Below, one piece after another: positions 45,201 to 57,800 of a stretch of 64,000 nucleotides of DNA (position 1 is the stretch's first letter; each line of letters opens with the position of its first letter). The translations under genes were made by a program, and so were the position numbers. Where the stretch lies: NCBI GenBank assembly GCA_029168955.1, contig JAPDOI010000879.1, forward strand, positions 62,001 through 126,000. Reading direction: 5' to 3'. Under the pieces are notes generated by a model that saw nothing but the letters and a program-made list of their open reading frames with translations, was not told where the DNA came from and ran no database searches. This stretch comes from Aplectana chamaeleonis. Taxonomy: Eukaryota; Nematoda; Chromadorea; Rhabditida; Cosmocercidae.

Positions 45201-47999
45201 AGAATTATTCACAGCCCAAGTTTGAGACCCATAGCTCTTGATTGAACCGGAAACGAGCCACTGGTATACCTAAATTCGTTCAATGGGATTTGTATCCCTA
45301 AAACCGGTGCTATCCTATGAGGAAAATTTCCGGTAAACATTCCCAGAAAGGATTGCGCGACATTTTCTAGATCAAATTTTGTGGAGAACAACTTGCAACC
45401 CCATATTGGCCGGAAAAGGGCAGATCAAGGCGTAACTTTTCGGGTCAAAGGTGTCAAAATCTCTTCCGGAATTGGAGCTGTCAGGTATGAGAAAAACTTT
45501 TTCTGTTAGATCTTGTCCATATGAGGTCTATTTAAAAGCTTTTTAATAGAAATATTCACAGCCCAAGTTTGAGACCCTTAGCTCTTGATTTAACCGGGAA
45601 CGAGCCACTGGCATACCTAAATTCGTTCAATGGGATTTGTATCCCTAAACCGGTGCTATCCTATGAGGAATATTTCCGGTAAACATTCCCAGAAAGGATT
45701 GCGCGACATTTTCTAGAACAAATTTTTGTGGAGAACAACTTGCAACCCCATATTGGCCGGAAAAGGGCAGATCAAGGCGTAACTTTTCGGGTCAAAGGTG
45801 TCAAAATCTCTTCCGGAATTGGAGCTGTCAGGTATGAGAAAAACCTTTTTTCTGTTAGATCTTGTCCATATGAGGTCTATTTAAAAGCTTTTTAATAGAA
45901 ACATTCACAGCCCAAGTTTGAGACCCTTAGCTCTTGATTTAACCGGGAACGAGCCACTGGCATACCTAAATTCGTTCAATGGGATTTGTATCCCTAAACC
46001 GGTGCTATCCTATGAGGAAAATTTCCGGTAAACATTCCTAGAAAGGATTGCGCGACATTTTCTAGAACAAATTTTTGTGGAGAACAACTTGCAACCCCAT
46101 ATTGGCCGGAAAAGGGCAGATCAAGGCGTAACTTTTCGGGTCAAAGGTGTCAAAATCTCTTCCGGAATTGGAGCTGTCAGGTATGAGAAAAAACTTTTTT
46201 CTGTTAGATCTTGTCCATATGAGGTCTATTTAAAAGCTTTTTAATAGAAATATTCACAGCCCAAGTTTGAGACCCTTAGCTCTTGATTTAACCGGGAACG
46301 AGCCACTGGCATACCTAAATTCGTTCAATGGGATTTGTATCCCTAAACCGGTGCTATCCTATGAGGAATATTTCCGGTAAACATTCCCAGAAAGGATTGC
46401 GCGACATTTTCTAGAACAAATTTTTGTGGAGAACAACTTGCAACCCCATATTGGCCGGAAAAGGGCAGATCAAGGCGTAACTTTTCGGGTCAAAGGTGTC
46501 AAAATCTCTTCCGGAATTGGAGCTGTCAGGTATGAGAAAAACCTTTTTCTGTTAGATCTTGTCCATATGAGGTCTATTTAAAAGCTTTTTAATAGAAACA
46601 TTCACAGCCCAAGTTTGAGACCCTTAGCTCTTGATTTAACCGGGAACGAGCCACTGGCATACCTAAATTCGTTCAATGGGATTTGTATCCCTAAACCGGT
46701 GCTATCCTATGAGGAATATTTCCGGTAAACATTCCCAGAAAGGATTGCGCGACATTTTCTAGAACAAATTTTTGTGGAGAACAACTTGCAACCCCATATT
46801 GGCCGGAAAAGGGCAGATCAAGGCGTAACTTTTCGGGTCAAAGGTGTCAAAATCTCTTCCGGAATTGGAGCTGTCAGGTATGAGAAAAACCTTTTTTCTG
46901 TTAGATCTTGTCCATATGAGGTCTATTTAAAAGCTTTTTAATAGAAACATTCACAGCCCAAGTTTGAGACCCTTAGCTCTTGATTTAACCGGGAACGAGC
47001 CACTGGCATACCTAAATTCGTTCAATGGGATTTGTATCCCTAAACCGGTGCTATCCTATGAGGAAAATTTCCGGTAAACATTCCTAGAAAGGATTGCGCG
47101 ACATTTTCTAGAACAAATTTTTATGGAGAACAACTTGCAACCCCATATTGGCCGGAAAAGGGCAGATCAAGGCGTAACTTTTCGGGTCAAAGGTGTCAAA
47201 ATCTCTTCCGGAATTGGAGCTGTCAGGTATGAGAAAAAACTTTTTTCTGTTAGATATTGTCCATATGGGGTCTATTTAGGAGCTTTTTATTATAATGATT
47301 CACAGCCCAAGTTTGAGACCCTTAGCTCTTGATTGAACCGGGAACGAGCCACTGGCATACCTAAATTCGTTCAATGGGATTTGTATCCCTAAACCGGTAC
47401 TATCCCATTGAGTAAAATTTTCGGTAAACATTCCTAGAAAGGATTGAGCGACATTTTCTAGAACAACTTTTTGTGGAGAACAACTTGCCACCCCATATTG
47501 TCCGAAAAGGAGCAGATCAAGGCGTAATTTTCCGGGTCAAAAGTGTCCAAAATCTCTTACGAAATTGGAGCGGTCAGGTAGGAGAAAAAACTTTTTTCTG
47601 TTAGATCCTGTCCATATGGGGTCTATTTAGAAGCTTTTTATTAGAATGATTCACAGCCCAAGTTTGAGACCCATAGCTCTTGATTGAACCGGGAACGAGC
47701 CACTGGTATACCTAAATTCGTTCAATGGGATTTGTATCCCTAAACCGGTACTATCCCATTGAGTAAAATTTTCGGTAAACATTCCTAGAAAGGATTGAGC
47801 GACATTTTCTAGAACAACTTTTTGTGGAGAACAACTTGCCACCCCATATTGTCCGAAAAGGAGCAGATCAAGGCGTAATTTTCCGGGTCAAAAGTGTCCA
47901 AAATCTCTTACGAAATTGGAGCGGTCAGGTAGGAGAAAAAACTTTTTTCTGTTAGATCCTGTCCATATGGGGTCTATTTAGAAGCTTTTTAACAGAAAT

Positions 48000-50800
48000 A
48001 ATCACAGCCCAAGTTTGAGACCCATAGCTCTTGATTGAATCGGGAACGAGCCACTGGTATACCTAAATTCGTTCAATGGGATTTGTATCCCTAAAACCGG
48101 TGCTATCCTATGAGGAAAATTTCCGATAAACATTCCCAGAAAGGATTGCGCGACATTTTCTAGAACAACTTTTTGTGGAGAACAACTTGCCACCCCATAT
48201 TGGCCGAAAAAGGGCAGATCAAGGCGTAATTTTTCGGGTCAAAAGTGTCCAAAATCTCTTCCGGAATTGGAGCTGTCAGGTATGAGAAAAAACTTTTTTC
48301 TGTTAGATCTTGTCCATATGAGGTCTATTTAAAAGCTTTTTAACAGAAATATTCACAGCCCAAGTTTGAGACCCATAGCTCTTGATTGAATCGGGAACGA
48401 GCCACTGGTATACCTAAATTCGTTCAATGGGATTTGTATCCCTAAAACCGGTGTTATCCTATGAGGAAAATTTCCGGTAAACATTCCCAGAAAGGATTGC
48501 GCGACATTTTCTAGAACAACTTTTTGTGGAGAACAACTTGCCACCCCATATTGGCCGAAAAAGGGCAGATCAAGGCGTAATTTTTCGGGTCAAATGTGTC
48601 CAAAATCTCTTCCGGAATTGGAGCTGTCAGGTATTAGAAAAAACTTTTTTCTGTTAGATCTTGTTCAAATGAGGTCTATTAAAAAGCTTTTTAATAGAAA
48701 TATTCACAGCCCAAGTTTGAGACCCATAGCTCTTGATTGAACCGGGAACGAGCCACTGGTATACCTAAATTCGTTCAATGGGATTTGTATCCCTAAAACC
48801 GGTGCTATCCTATGAGGAAAATTTCCGATAAACATTCCCAGAAAGGATTGCGCGACATTTTCTAGAACAACTTTTTGTGGAGAACAACTTGCAACCCCAT
48901 ATTGGCCGGAAAAGGGCAGATCAAGGCGTAATTTTTCGGGTCAAAAGTGTCCAAAATCTCTTCCGGAATTGGAGCTGTCAGGTATGAGAAAAAACTTTTT
49001 TCTGTTAGATCTTGTCCATATGAGGTCTATTTAAAAGCTTTTTAACAGAAATATTCACAGCCCAAGTTTGAGACCCTTAGCTCTTGATTGAACCGGGAAC
49101 GAGCCACTGGTATACCTAAATTCGTTCAATGGGATTTGTATCCCTAAAACCGGTGCTATCCTATGAGGAAAATTTCCGATAAACATTCCCAGAAAGGATT
49201 GCGCGACATTTTCTAGAACAACTTTTTGTGGAGAACAACTTGCCACCCCATATTGGCCGAAAAAGGGCAGATCAAGGCGTAATTTTTCGGGTCAAAAGTG
49301 TCCAAAATCTCTTCCGGAATTGGAGCTGTCAGGTATGAGAAAAAACTTTTTTCTGTTAGATCTTGTCCATATGAGGTCTATTTAAAAGCTTTTTAACAGA
49401 AATATTCACAGCCCAAGTTTGAGACCCATAGCTCTTGATTGAATCGGGAACGAGCCACTGGTATACCTAAATTCGTTCAATGGGATTTGTATCCCTAAAA
49501 CCGGTGTTATCCTATGAGGAAAATTTCCGGTAAACATTCCCAGAAAGGATTGCGCGACATTTTCTAGAACAACTTTTTGTGGAGAACAACTTGCCACCCC
49601 ATATTGGCCGAAAAAGGGCAGATCAAGGCGTAATTTTTCGGGTCAAATGTGTCCAAAATCTCTTCCGGAATTGGAGCTGTCAGGTATTAGAAAAAACTTT
49701 TTTCTGTTAGATCTTGTTCAAATGAGGTCTATTAAAAAGCTTTTTAATAGAAATATTCACAGCCCAAGTTTGAGACCCATAGCTCTTGATTGAACCGGGA
49801 ACGAGCCACTGGTATACCTAAATTCGTTCAATGGGATTTGTATCCCTAAAACCGGTGCTATCCTATGAGGAAAATTTCCGATAAACATTCCCAGAAAGGA
49901 TTGCGCGACATTTTCTAGAACAACTTTTTGTGGAAAACAACTTGCAACCCCATATTGGCCGGAAAAGGGCAGATCAAGGCGTAACTTTTCGGGTCAAAGG
50001 TGTCAAAATCTCTTCCGGAATTGGAGCTGTCAGGTATGAGAAAAAACTTTTTTCTGTTAGATCTTGTCCATATGGGGTCTATTTAGAAGCTTTATATTAG
50101 AATGATTCACAGCCCAAGTTTGAGACCCATAGCTCTTGATTGAACCGGGAACGAGCCACTGGTATACCTAAATTCGTTCAATGGGATTTGTATCCCTAAA
50201 ACCGGTGCTATCCTATGAGGAAAATTTCCGATAAACATTCCCAGAAAGGATTGCGCGACATTTTCTAGAACAACTTTTTGTGGAGAACAACTTGCCACCC
50301 CATATTGGCCGAAAAAGGGCAGATCAAGGCGTAATTTTTTGGGTCAAAAGTGTCCAAAATCTCTTCCGGAATTGGAGCTGTCAGGTATGAGAAAAAACTT
50401 TTTTCTGTTAGATCTTGTCCATATGAGGTCTATTTAAAAGCTTTCTAACAGAAATATTCACAGCCCAAGTTTGAGACCCATAGCTCTTGATTGAATCGGG
50501 AACGAGCCACTGGTATACCTAAATTCGTTCAATGGGATTTGTATCCCTAAAACCGGTGTTATCCTATGAGGAAAATTTCCGGTAAACATTCCCAGAAAGG
50601 ATTGCGCGACATTTTCTAGAACAACTTTTTGTGGAAAACAACTTGCCACCCCATATTGGCCTAAAAAGGGCAGATCAAGGCGTAATTTTTCGGGTCAAAA
50701 GTGTCCAAAATCTCTTCCGGAATTGGAGCTGTCAGGTATGAGAAAAAACTTTTTTCTGTTAGATCTTGTCCATATGAGGTCTATTTAAAAGCTTTTTAAC
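48000..50800. repeat. 3-mer higher-order repeat (about 1053 bp)
   Basis: A unit with CCGGTGTTATCC recurs at 48.45, 49.5 and 50.56 kb. A unit with TTTCCGATAAACATT occurs at 48.12, 49.18 and 50.23 kb. A rare spacer with TTGTTCAAATGAGG and ATTAAAAAGC follows at 48.66 and 49.72 kb. Spacing is 1052-1053 bp. Confidence 0.75.
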
Positions 50801-53800
50801 AGAAATATTCACAGCCCAAGTTTGAGACCCATAGCTCTTGATTGAACCGGGAACGAGCCACTGGTATACCTAAATTCGTTCAATGGGATTTGTATCCCTA
50901 AAACCGGTGCTATCCTATGAGGAAAATTTCCGGTAAACATTCCCAGAAAGGATTGCGCGACATTTTCTAGAACAACGTTTTGTGGAGAACAACTTGCCAC
51001 CCCATATTGTCCGAAAAGGAGCAGATCAAGGCGTAATTTTTCGGGTCAAAGGTGTCCAAAATCTCTTCCGGAATTGGAGCTGTCAGGTATGAGAAAAAAC
51101 TTTTTTCTGTTAGATCTTGTCCATATGAGGTCTATTTAAAAGCTTTTTAACAGAAATATTCACAGCCCAAGTTTGAGACCCATAGCTCTTGATTGAACCG
51201 GGAACGAGCCACTGGTATACCTAAATTCGTTCAATGGGATTTGTATCCCTAAAACCGGTGCTTTCCTATGAGGAAAATTTCCGGTAAACATTCCCAGAAA
51301 GGATTGCGCGACATTTTCTAGAACAACGTTTTGTGGAGAACAACTTGCCACCCCATATTGTCCGAAAAGGAGCAGATCAAGGCGTAATTTTCCGGGTCAA
51401 AAGTGTCCAAAATCTCTTACGAAATTGGAGCGGTCAGGTAGGAGAAAAAACTTTTTTCTGTTAGATCCTGTCCATATGGGGTCTATTTAGAAGCTTTTTA
51501 TTAGAACTATTCACAGCCCGAGTTTGAGACCCTTAGCTCTTGATTGAACCGGGAACGAGCCACTGGTATACCTAAATTCGTTCAATGGGATTTGTATCCC
51601 TAAAACCGGTGCTATCCTATGAGGAAAATTTCCGGTAAACATTCCCAGAAAGGATTGCGCGACATTTTCTAGAACAACGTTTTGTGGAGAAGAACTTGCC
51701 ACCCCATATTGGCCGAAAAAGGGCAGATCAAGGCGTAATTTTTCGGGTCAAAGGTGTCCAAAATCTCTTCCGGAATTGGAGCTGTCAGGTATGAGAAAAA
51801 ACTTTTTTCTGTTAGATCTTGTCCATATGAGGTCTATTTAAAAGCTTTTTAACAGAAATATTCACAGCCCAAGTTTGAGACCCATAGCTCTTGATTGAAC
51901 CGGGAACGAGCCACTGGTATACCTGAATTCGTTCAATGGGATTTGTATCCCTAAAACCGGTGCTATCCTATGAGGAAAATTTTCGGTAAACATTCCTAGA
52001 AAGGATTGCGCGACATTTTCTAGAACAACTTTATGTGGAGAACAACTTGCAACCCCATATTGGCCGGAAAAGGGCAGATCAAGGCGTAATTTTTCGGGTC
52101 AAAGGTGTCCAAAATCTCTTCCGGAATTGGAGCTGTCAGGTATGAGAAAAAACTTTTTTCTGTTAGATCTTGTCCATATGAGGTCTATTTAAAAGCTTTT
52201 TAACAGAAATATTCACAGCCCAAGTTTGAGACCCATAGCTCTTGATTGAACCGGGAACGAGCCACTGGTATACCTAAATTCGTTCAATGGGATTTGTATC
52301 CCTAAAACCGGTGCTATCCTATGAGGAAAATTTTCGGTAAACATTCCTAGAAAGGATTGCGCGACATTTTCTAGAACAACTTTTTGTGGAGAACAACTTG
52401 CCACCCCATATTGGCCGAAAAAGGGCAGATCAAGGCGTAATTTTTCGGGTCAAAAGTGTCCAAAATCTCTTCCGGAATTGGAGCTGTCAGGTATGAGAAA
52501 AAACTTTTTTCTGTTAGATCTTGTCCATATGAGGTCTATTTAAAAGCTTTTTAACAGAAATATTCACAGCCCAAGTTTGAGACCCATAGCTCTTGATTGA
52601 ACCGGGAACGAGCCACTGGTATACCTAAATTCGTTCAATGGGATTTGTATCCCTAAAACCGGTGCTATCCTATGAGGAACATTTCCGGTAAACATTCCCA
52701 GAAAGGATTGCGCGACATTTTCTAGAACAACTTTTTGTGGAGAACAACTTGCCACCCCATATTGGCCGAAAAAGGGCAGATCAAGGCGTAATTTTTCGGG
52801 TCAAAGGTGTCCAAAATCTCTTCCGGAATTGGAGCTGTCAGGTATGAGAAAAAACTTTTTTCTGTTAGATCTTGTCCATATGAGGTCTATTTAAAAGCTT
52901 CTTAACAGAAATATTCACAGCCCAAGTTTGAGACCCATAGCTCTTGATTGAACCGGGAACGAGCCACTGGTATACCTGAATTCGTTCAATGGGATTTGTA
53001 TCCCTAAAACCGGTGCTATCCTATGAGGAAAATTTTCGGTAAACATTCCTAGAAAGGATTGCGCGACATTTTCTAGAACAACTTTTTGTGGAGAACAACT
53101 TGCAACCCCATATTGGCCGGAAAAGGGCAGATCAAGGCGTAACTTTTCGGGTCAAAGGTGTCAAAATCTCTTCCGGAATTGGAGCCGTCAGGTATGAGAA
53201 AAAAACTTTTTTCTCCTAGATCTTGTCCATATGAGGTCTATTTAAAAGCTTTTTAATAGAATTATTCACAGCCCAAGTTTGAGACCCATAGCTCTTGATT
53301 GAACCGGGAACGAGCCACTGGTATACCTAAATTCGTTCAATGGGATTTGTATCCCTAAAACCGGTGCTATCCTATGAGGAAAATTTCCGGTAAACATTCC
53401 CAGAAAGGATTGCGCGACATTTTCTAGAACAACTTTTTGTGGAGAACAACTTGCCACCCCATATTGGCCGAAAAAGGGCAGATCAAGGCGTAATTTTTCG
53501 GGTCAAATGTGTCCAAAATCTCTTCCGGAATTGGAGCTGTAAGGTATGAGAAAAAACTTTTTTCTGTTAGATCTTGTCCATATGTGGTCTATTTAGGAGC
53601 TTTTTATTAGAATGATTCACAGCCCAAGTTTGAGACCCATAGCTCTTGATTGAATCGGGAACGAGCCACTGGTATACCTAAATTCGTTCAATGGGATTTG
53701 TATCCCTAAAACCGGTGCTATCCTATGAGGAAAATTTCCGGTAAACATTCCCAGAAAGGATTGCGCGACATTTTCTAGAACAACGTTTTGTGGAGAACAA

Positions 53801-54889
53801 CTTGCCACCCCATATTGTCCGAAAAGGAGCAGATCAAGGCGTAACTTTTCGGGTCAAAGGTGTCAAAATCTCTTCCGGAATTGGAGCTGTCAGGTATGAG
53901 AAAAAAACTTTTTTCTCTTAGATCTTGTCCATATGAGGTCTATTTAAAAGCTTTTTAATAGAAATATTCACAGCCCAAGTTTGAGACCCATAGCTCTTGA
54001 TTGAACCGGGAACGAGCCACTGGTATACCTAAATTCGTTCAATGGGATTTGTATCCCTAAAACCGGTGCTATCCTATGAGGAAAATTTCCGGTAAACATT
54101 CCCAGAAAGGATTGCGCGACATTTTCTAGAACAACGTTTTGTGGAGAACAACTTGCCACCCCATATTGTCCGAAAAGGAGCAGATCAAGGCGTAACTTTT
54201 CGGGTCAAAGGTGTCAAAATCTCTTCCGGAATTGGAGCTGTCAGGTATGAGAAAAACTTTTCTCTTAGATCTTGTCCATATGAGGTCTATTTAAAAGCTT
54301 TTTAATAGAAATATTCACAGCCCAAGTTTGAGACCCATAGCTCTTGATTGAACCGGGAACGAGCCACTGGTGTACCTAAATTCGTTCAATGGGATTTGTA
54401 TCCCTAAAACCGGTGCTATCCTATGAGGAAAATTTCCGGTAAACATTCCCAGAAAGGATTGCGCGACATTTTCTAGAACAACTTTTTGTGGAGAACAACT
54501 TGCAACCCCATATTGGCCGGAAAAGGGCAGATCAAGGCGTAACTTTTCGGGTCAAAGGTGTCAAAATCTCTTCCGGAATTGGAGCTGTCAGGTATGAGAA
54601 AAAAACTTTTTTCTCTTAGATCTTGTCCATATGAGGTCTATTTAAAAGCTTTTTAATAGAAATATTCACAGCCCAAGTTTGAGACCCATAGCTCTTGATT
54701 GAACCGGGAACGAGCCACTGGTATACCTGAATTCGTTCAATGGGATTTGTATCCCTAAAACCGGTGCTATCCTATGAGGAAAATTTCCGGTAAACATTCC
54801 CAGAAAGGATTGCGCGACATTTCACAGAACAAATTTTTGTGGAGAACAACTTGCAACCCCATATTGGCCGGAAAAGGGCAGATCAAGGC

Positions 54890-57800
54890 GTAATTTTTTG
54901 AGTCAAAAGTGTCCAAAATCTCATCCGGAATTGGAGCTGTCAGGTATGAGAAAAAACTTTTTTCTCTCTTAGATCCTGCCCATATGAGGTCTATTTATAA
55001 GCTTCCCACTAGAACTATTCACAGCCCGAGTTTGAGACCCTTAGCTCTTTATTGAACCGGGAACGAGCCACCGGTATACCTAAATTCGTTCAATGGGATT
55101 TGTATCCCTAAAACCGGTACGATCCCATTGAGGAAAATTTTCGGTAAACATTCCTAGAAAGGACTGCGCAACATTTTCTAGAACAAATTTTTGTGGAGAA
55201 CAACTTGCCACCCCATATTAGCCGAAAAGGAGCAGATCAAGGCGTAATTTTTCGGGTGAAAGATGTCCAAAATCTCATCCGGAATTGGCGCTGTCAGGTA
55301 TGAGAAAAAACTTTTTTCTCTCTTAGATCCTGCCCATATGAGGTCTATCCATAAGCTTCCCACTAGAACTCTTCACAGCCCGAGTTTGAGACCCTTCGCT
55401 CTTTATTGAACCGGGAACGAGCCACCGGTATACCTAAATTCGTTTAATGGGATTTGTATCCCTAAAACCGGTACGATCCCATTGAGGAAAATTTTCGGTA
55501 AACATTCCTAGAAAGGACTGCGCAACATTTTCTAGAACAAATTTTTGTGGAGAACAACTTGCCACCCCATATTAGCCGAAAAGGAGCAGATCAAGGCGTA
55601 ATTTTTCGGGTGAAAGATGTCCAAAATCTCATCCGGAATTGGAGCTGTCAGGTATGAGAAAAAACTTTTTTCTCTCTTAGATCCTGCCCATATGAGGTCT
55701 ATTCATAAGCTTCCCACTAGAACTCTTCACAGCCCGAGTTTGAGACCCTTAGCTCTTTATTGAACCGGAAACGAGCCACTGGTATACCTAAATTCGTTCA
55801 ATGGGATTTGTATCCCTAAAACCGGTACTATCCCATTGAGGAAAATTTTCCGTAAACATTCCTAGAAAGGACACCGCAACATTTTCTAGAACAAATTTCT
55901 GTGAAGAACAACTTGCCACCCCATATTAGCCGAAAAGGAGCAGATCAAGGCGTAATTTTTCGGGTGAAAAATGTCCAAAATCTCATTCGGAATTGCAGCT
56001 GTCAGGTATGAGAAAAAACTTTTTCTCTCAGATCCTGCCCATATGGGGTCTATTTGGAAGCTTACCACTAGAATTATTCACAGCCCGAGTTTGAGACCCT
56101 TAGCTCTTTATTGAACCGGGAACGAGCCACTGGTATACCTAAATTCGTTCAATGGGATTTGTATCCCTAAAACCGGTACTATCCCATTGAGGAAAATTTT
56201 CGGTAAACATTCCTAGAAAGGACTGCGCAACATTTTCTAGAACAAATTTTTGTGGAGAACAACTTGCCACCCCATATTAGCCGAAAAGGAGCAGATCAAG
56301 GCGTAATTTTTCGGGTGAAAAATGTCCAAAATCTCATCCGGAATTGGAGCTGTCAGGTATGAGAAAAAACTTTTTTCTCTCTTAGATCCTGCCCATATGG
56401 GGTCTATTCATAAGCTTCCCACTAGAACTCTTCACAGCCCGAGTTTGAGACCCTTAGCTCTTTATTGAACCGGGAACGAGCCACCGGTATACCTAAATTC
56501 GTTCAATGGGATTTGTATCCCTAAAACCGGTACTATCCCATTGAGGAAAATTTTCGGTAAACATTTCTAGAAAGGACTGCGCGACATTTTCTAGAACAAA
56601 TTTCTGTGAAGAACAACTTGCCACCCCATATTAGCCGAAAAGTAGCAGATCAAGGCGTAATTTTTCGGGTGAAAAATGTCCAAAATCTCATCCGGAATTG
56701 GAGCTGTCAGGTATGAGAAAAAACTTTTTTCTCTCTTAGATCCTGCCCATATGGGGTCTATTCATAAGCTTCCCACTAGAACTCTTCACAGCCCGAGTTT
56801 GAGACCCTTAGCTCTTTATTGAACCGGGAACGAGCCACTGGTATACCTAAATTCGTTCAATGGGATTTGTATCCCTAAAACCGGTACTATCCCATTGAGG
56901 AAAATTTTCGGTAAACATTCCTAGAAAGGACTGCGCGACATTTTCTAGAACAAATTTCTGTGAAGAACAACTTGCCACCCCATATTAGCCGAAAAGTAGC
57001 AGATCAAGGCGTAATTTTTCGGGTGAAAAATGTCCAAAATCTCATCCGGAATTGGAGCTGTCAGGTATGAGAAAAAACTTTTTCTCTCTTAGATCCTGCC
57101 CATATGAAGTCTATTCATAAGCTTCCCACTAGAACTCTTCACCGCCCGAGTTTGAGACCCTTAGCTCTTTATTGAACCGGGAACGAGCCACTGGTATACC
57201 TAAATTCGTTCAATGGGATTTGTATCCCTAAAACCGGTACGATCCCATTCAGGAAAATTTTCGGTAAACATTCCTAGAAAGGACTGCGCAACATTTTCTA
57301 GAACAAATTTCTGTGAAGAACAACTTGCCACCCCATATTAGCCGAAAAGTAGCAGATCAAGGCGTAATTTTTCGGGTGAAAAATGTCCAAAATCTCATCC
57401 GGAATTGGAGCTGTCAGGTATGAGAAAAAACTTTTTTCTCTCTTAGATCCTGCCCATATGGGGTCTATTCATAAGCTTCCCACTATAACTCTTCACAGCC
57501 CGAGTTTGAGACCCTTAGCTCTTTATTGAACCGGGAACGAGCCACTGGTATACCTAAATTCGTTCAATGGGATTTGTATCCCTAAAACCGGTACGATCCC
57601 ATTGAGGAAAATTTTCGGTAAACATTCCTAGAAAGGACTGCGCAACATTTTCTAGAACGAATTTTTGTGGAGAACAACTTGCCACCCCATATTAGCCGAA
57701 AAGTAGCAGATCAAGGCGTAATTTTTCGGGTGAAAGATGTCCAAAATCTCATCCGGAATTGGAGCTGTCAGGTATGAGAAAAAACTTTTTTCTCTCTTAG

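Noticed and set aside
31300..54800. Spliced-leader RNA genes, because units contain CCCAAGTTTGAG and GGTAAACATT, both found in nematode SL1 RNA
   Set aside because: The two words are about 110 bp or more apart in the unit, the SL1 5' part GGTTTAATTA is absent, GAG is followed by ACCC and not a GT donor, and no Sm-site context is seen. Treated as coincidence.
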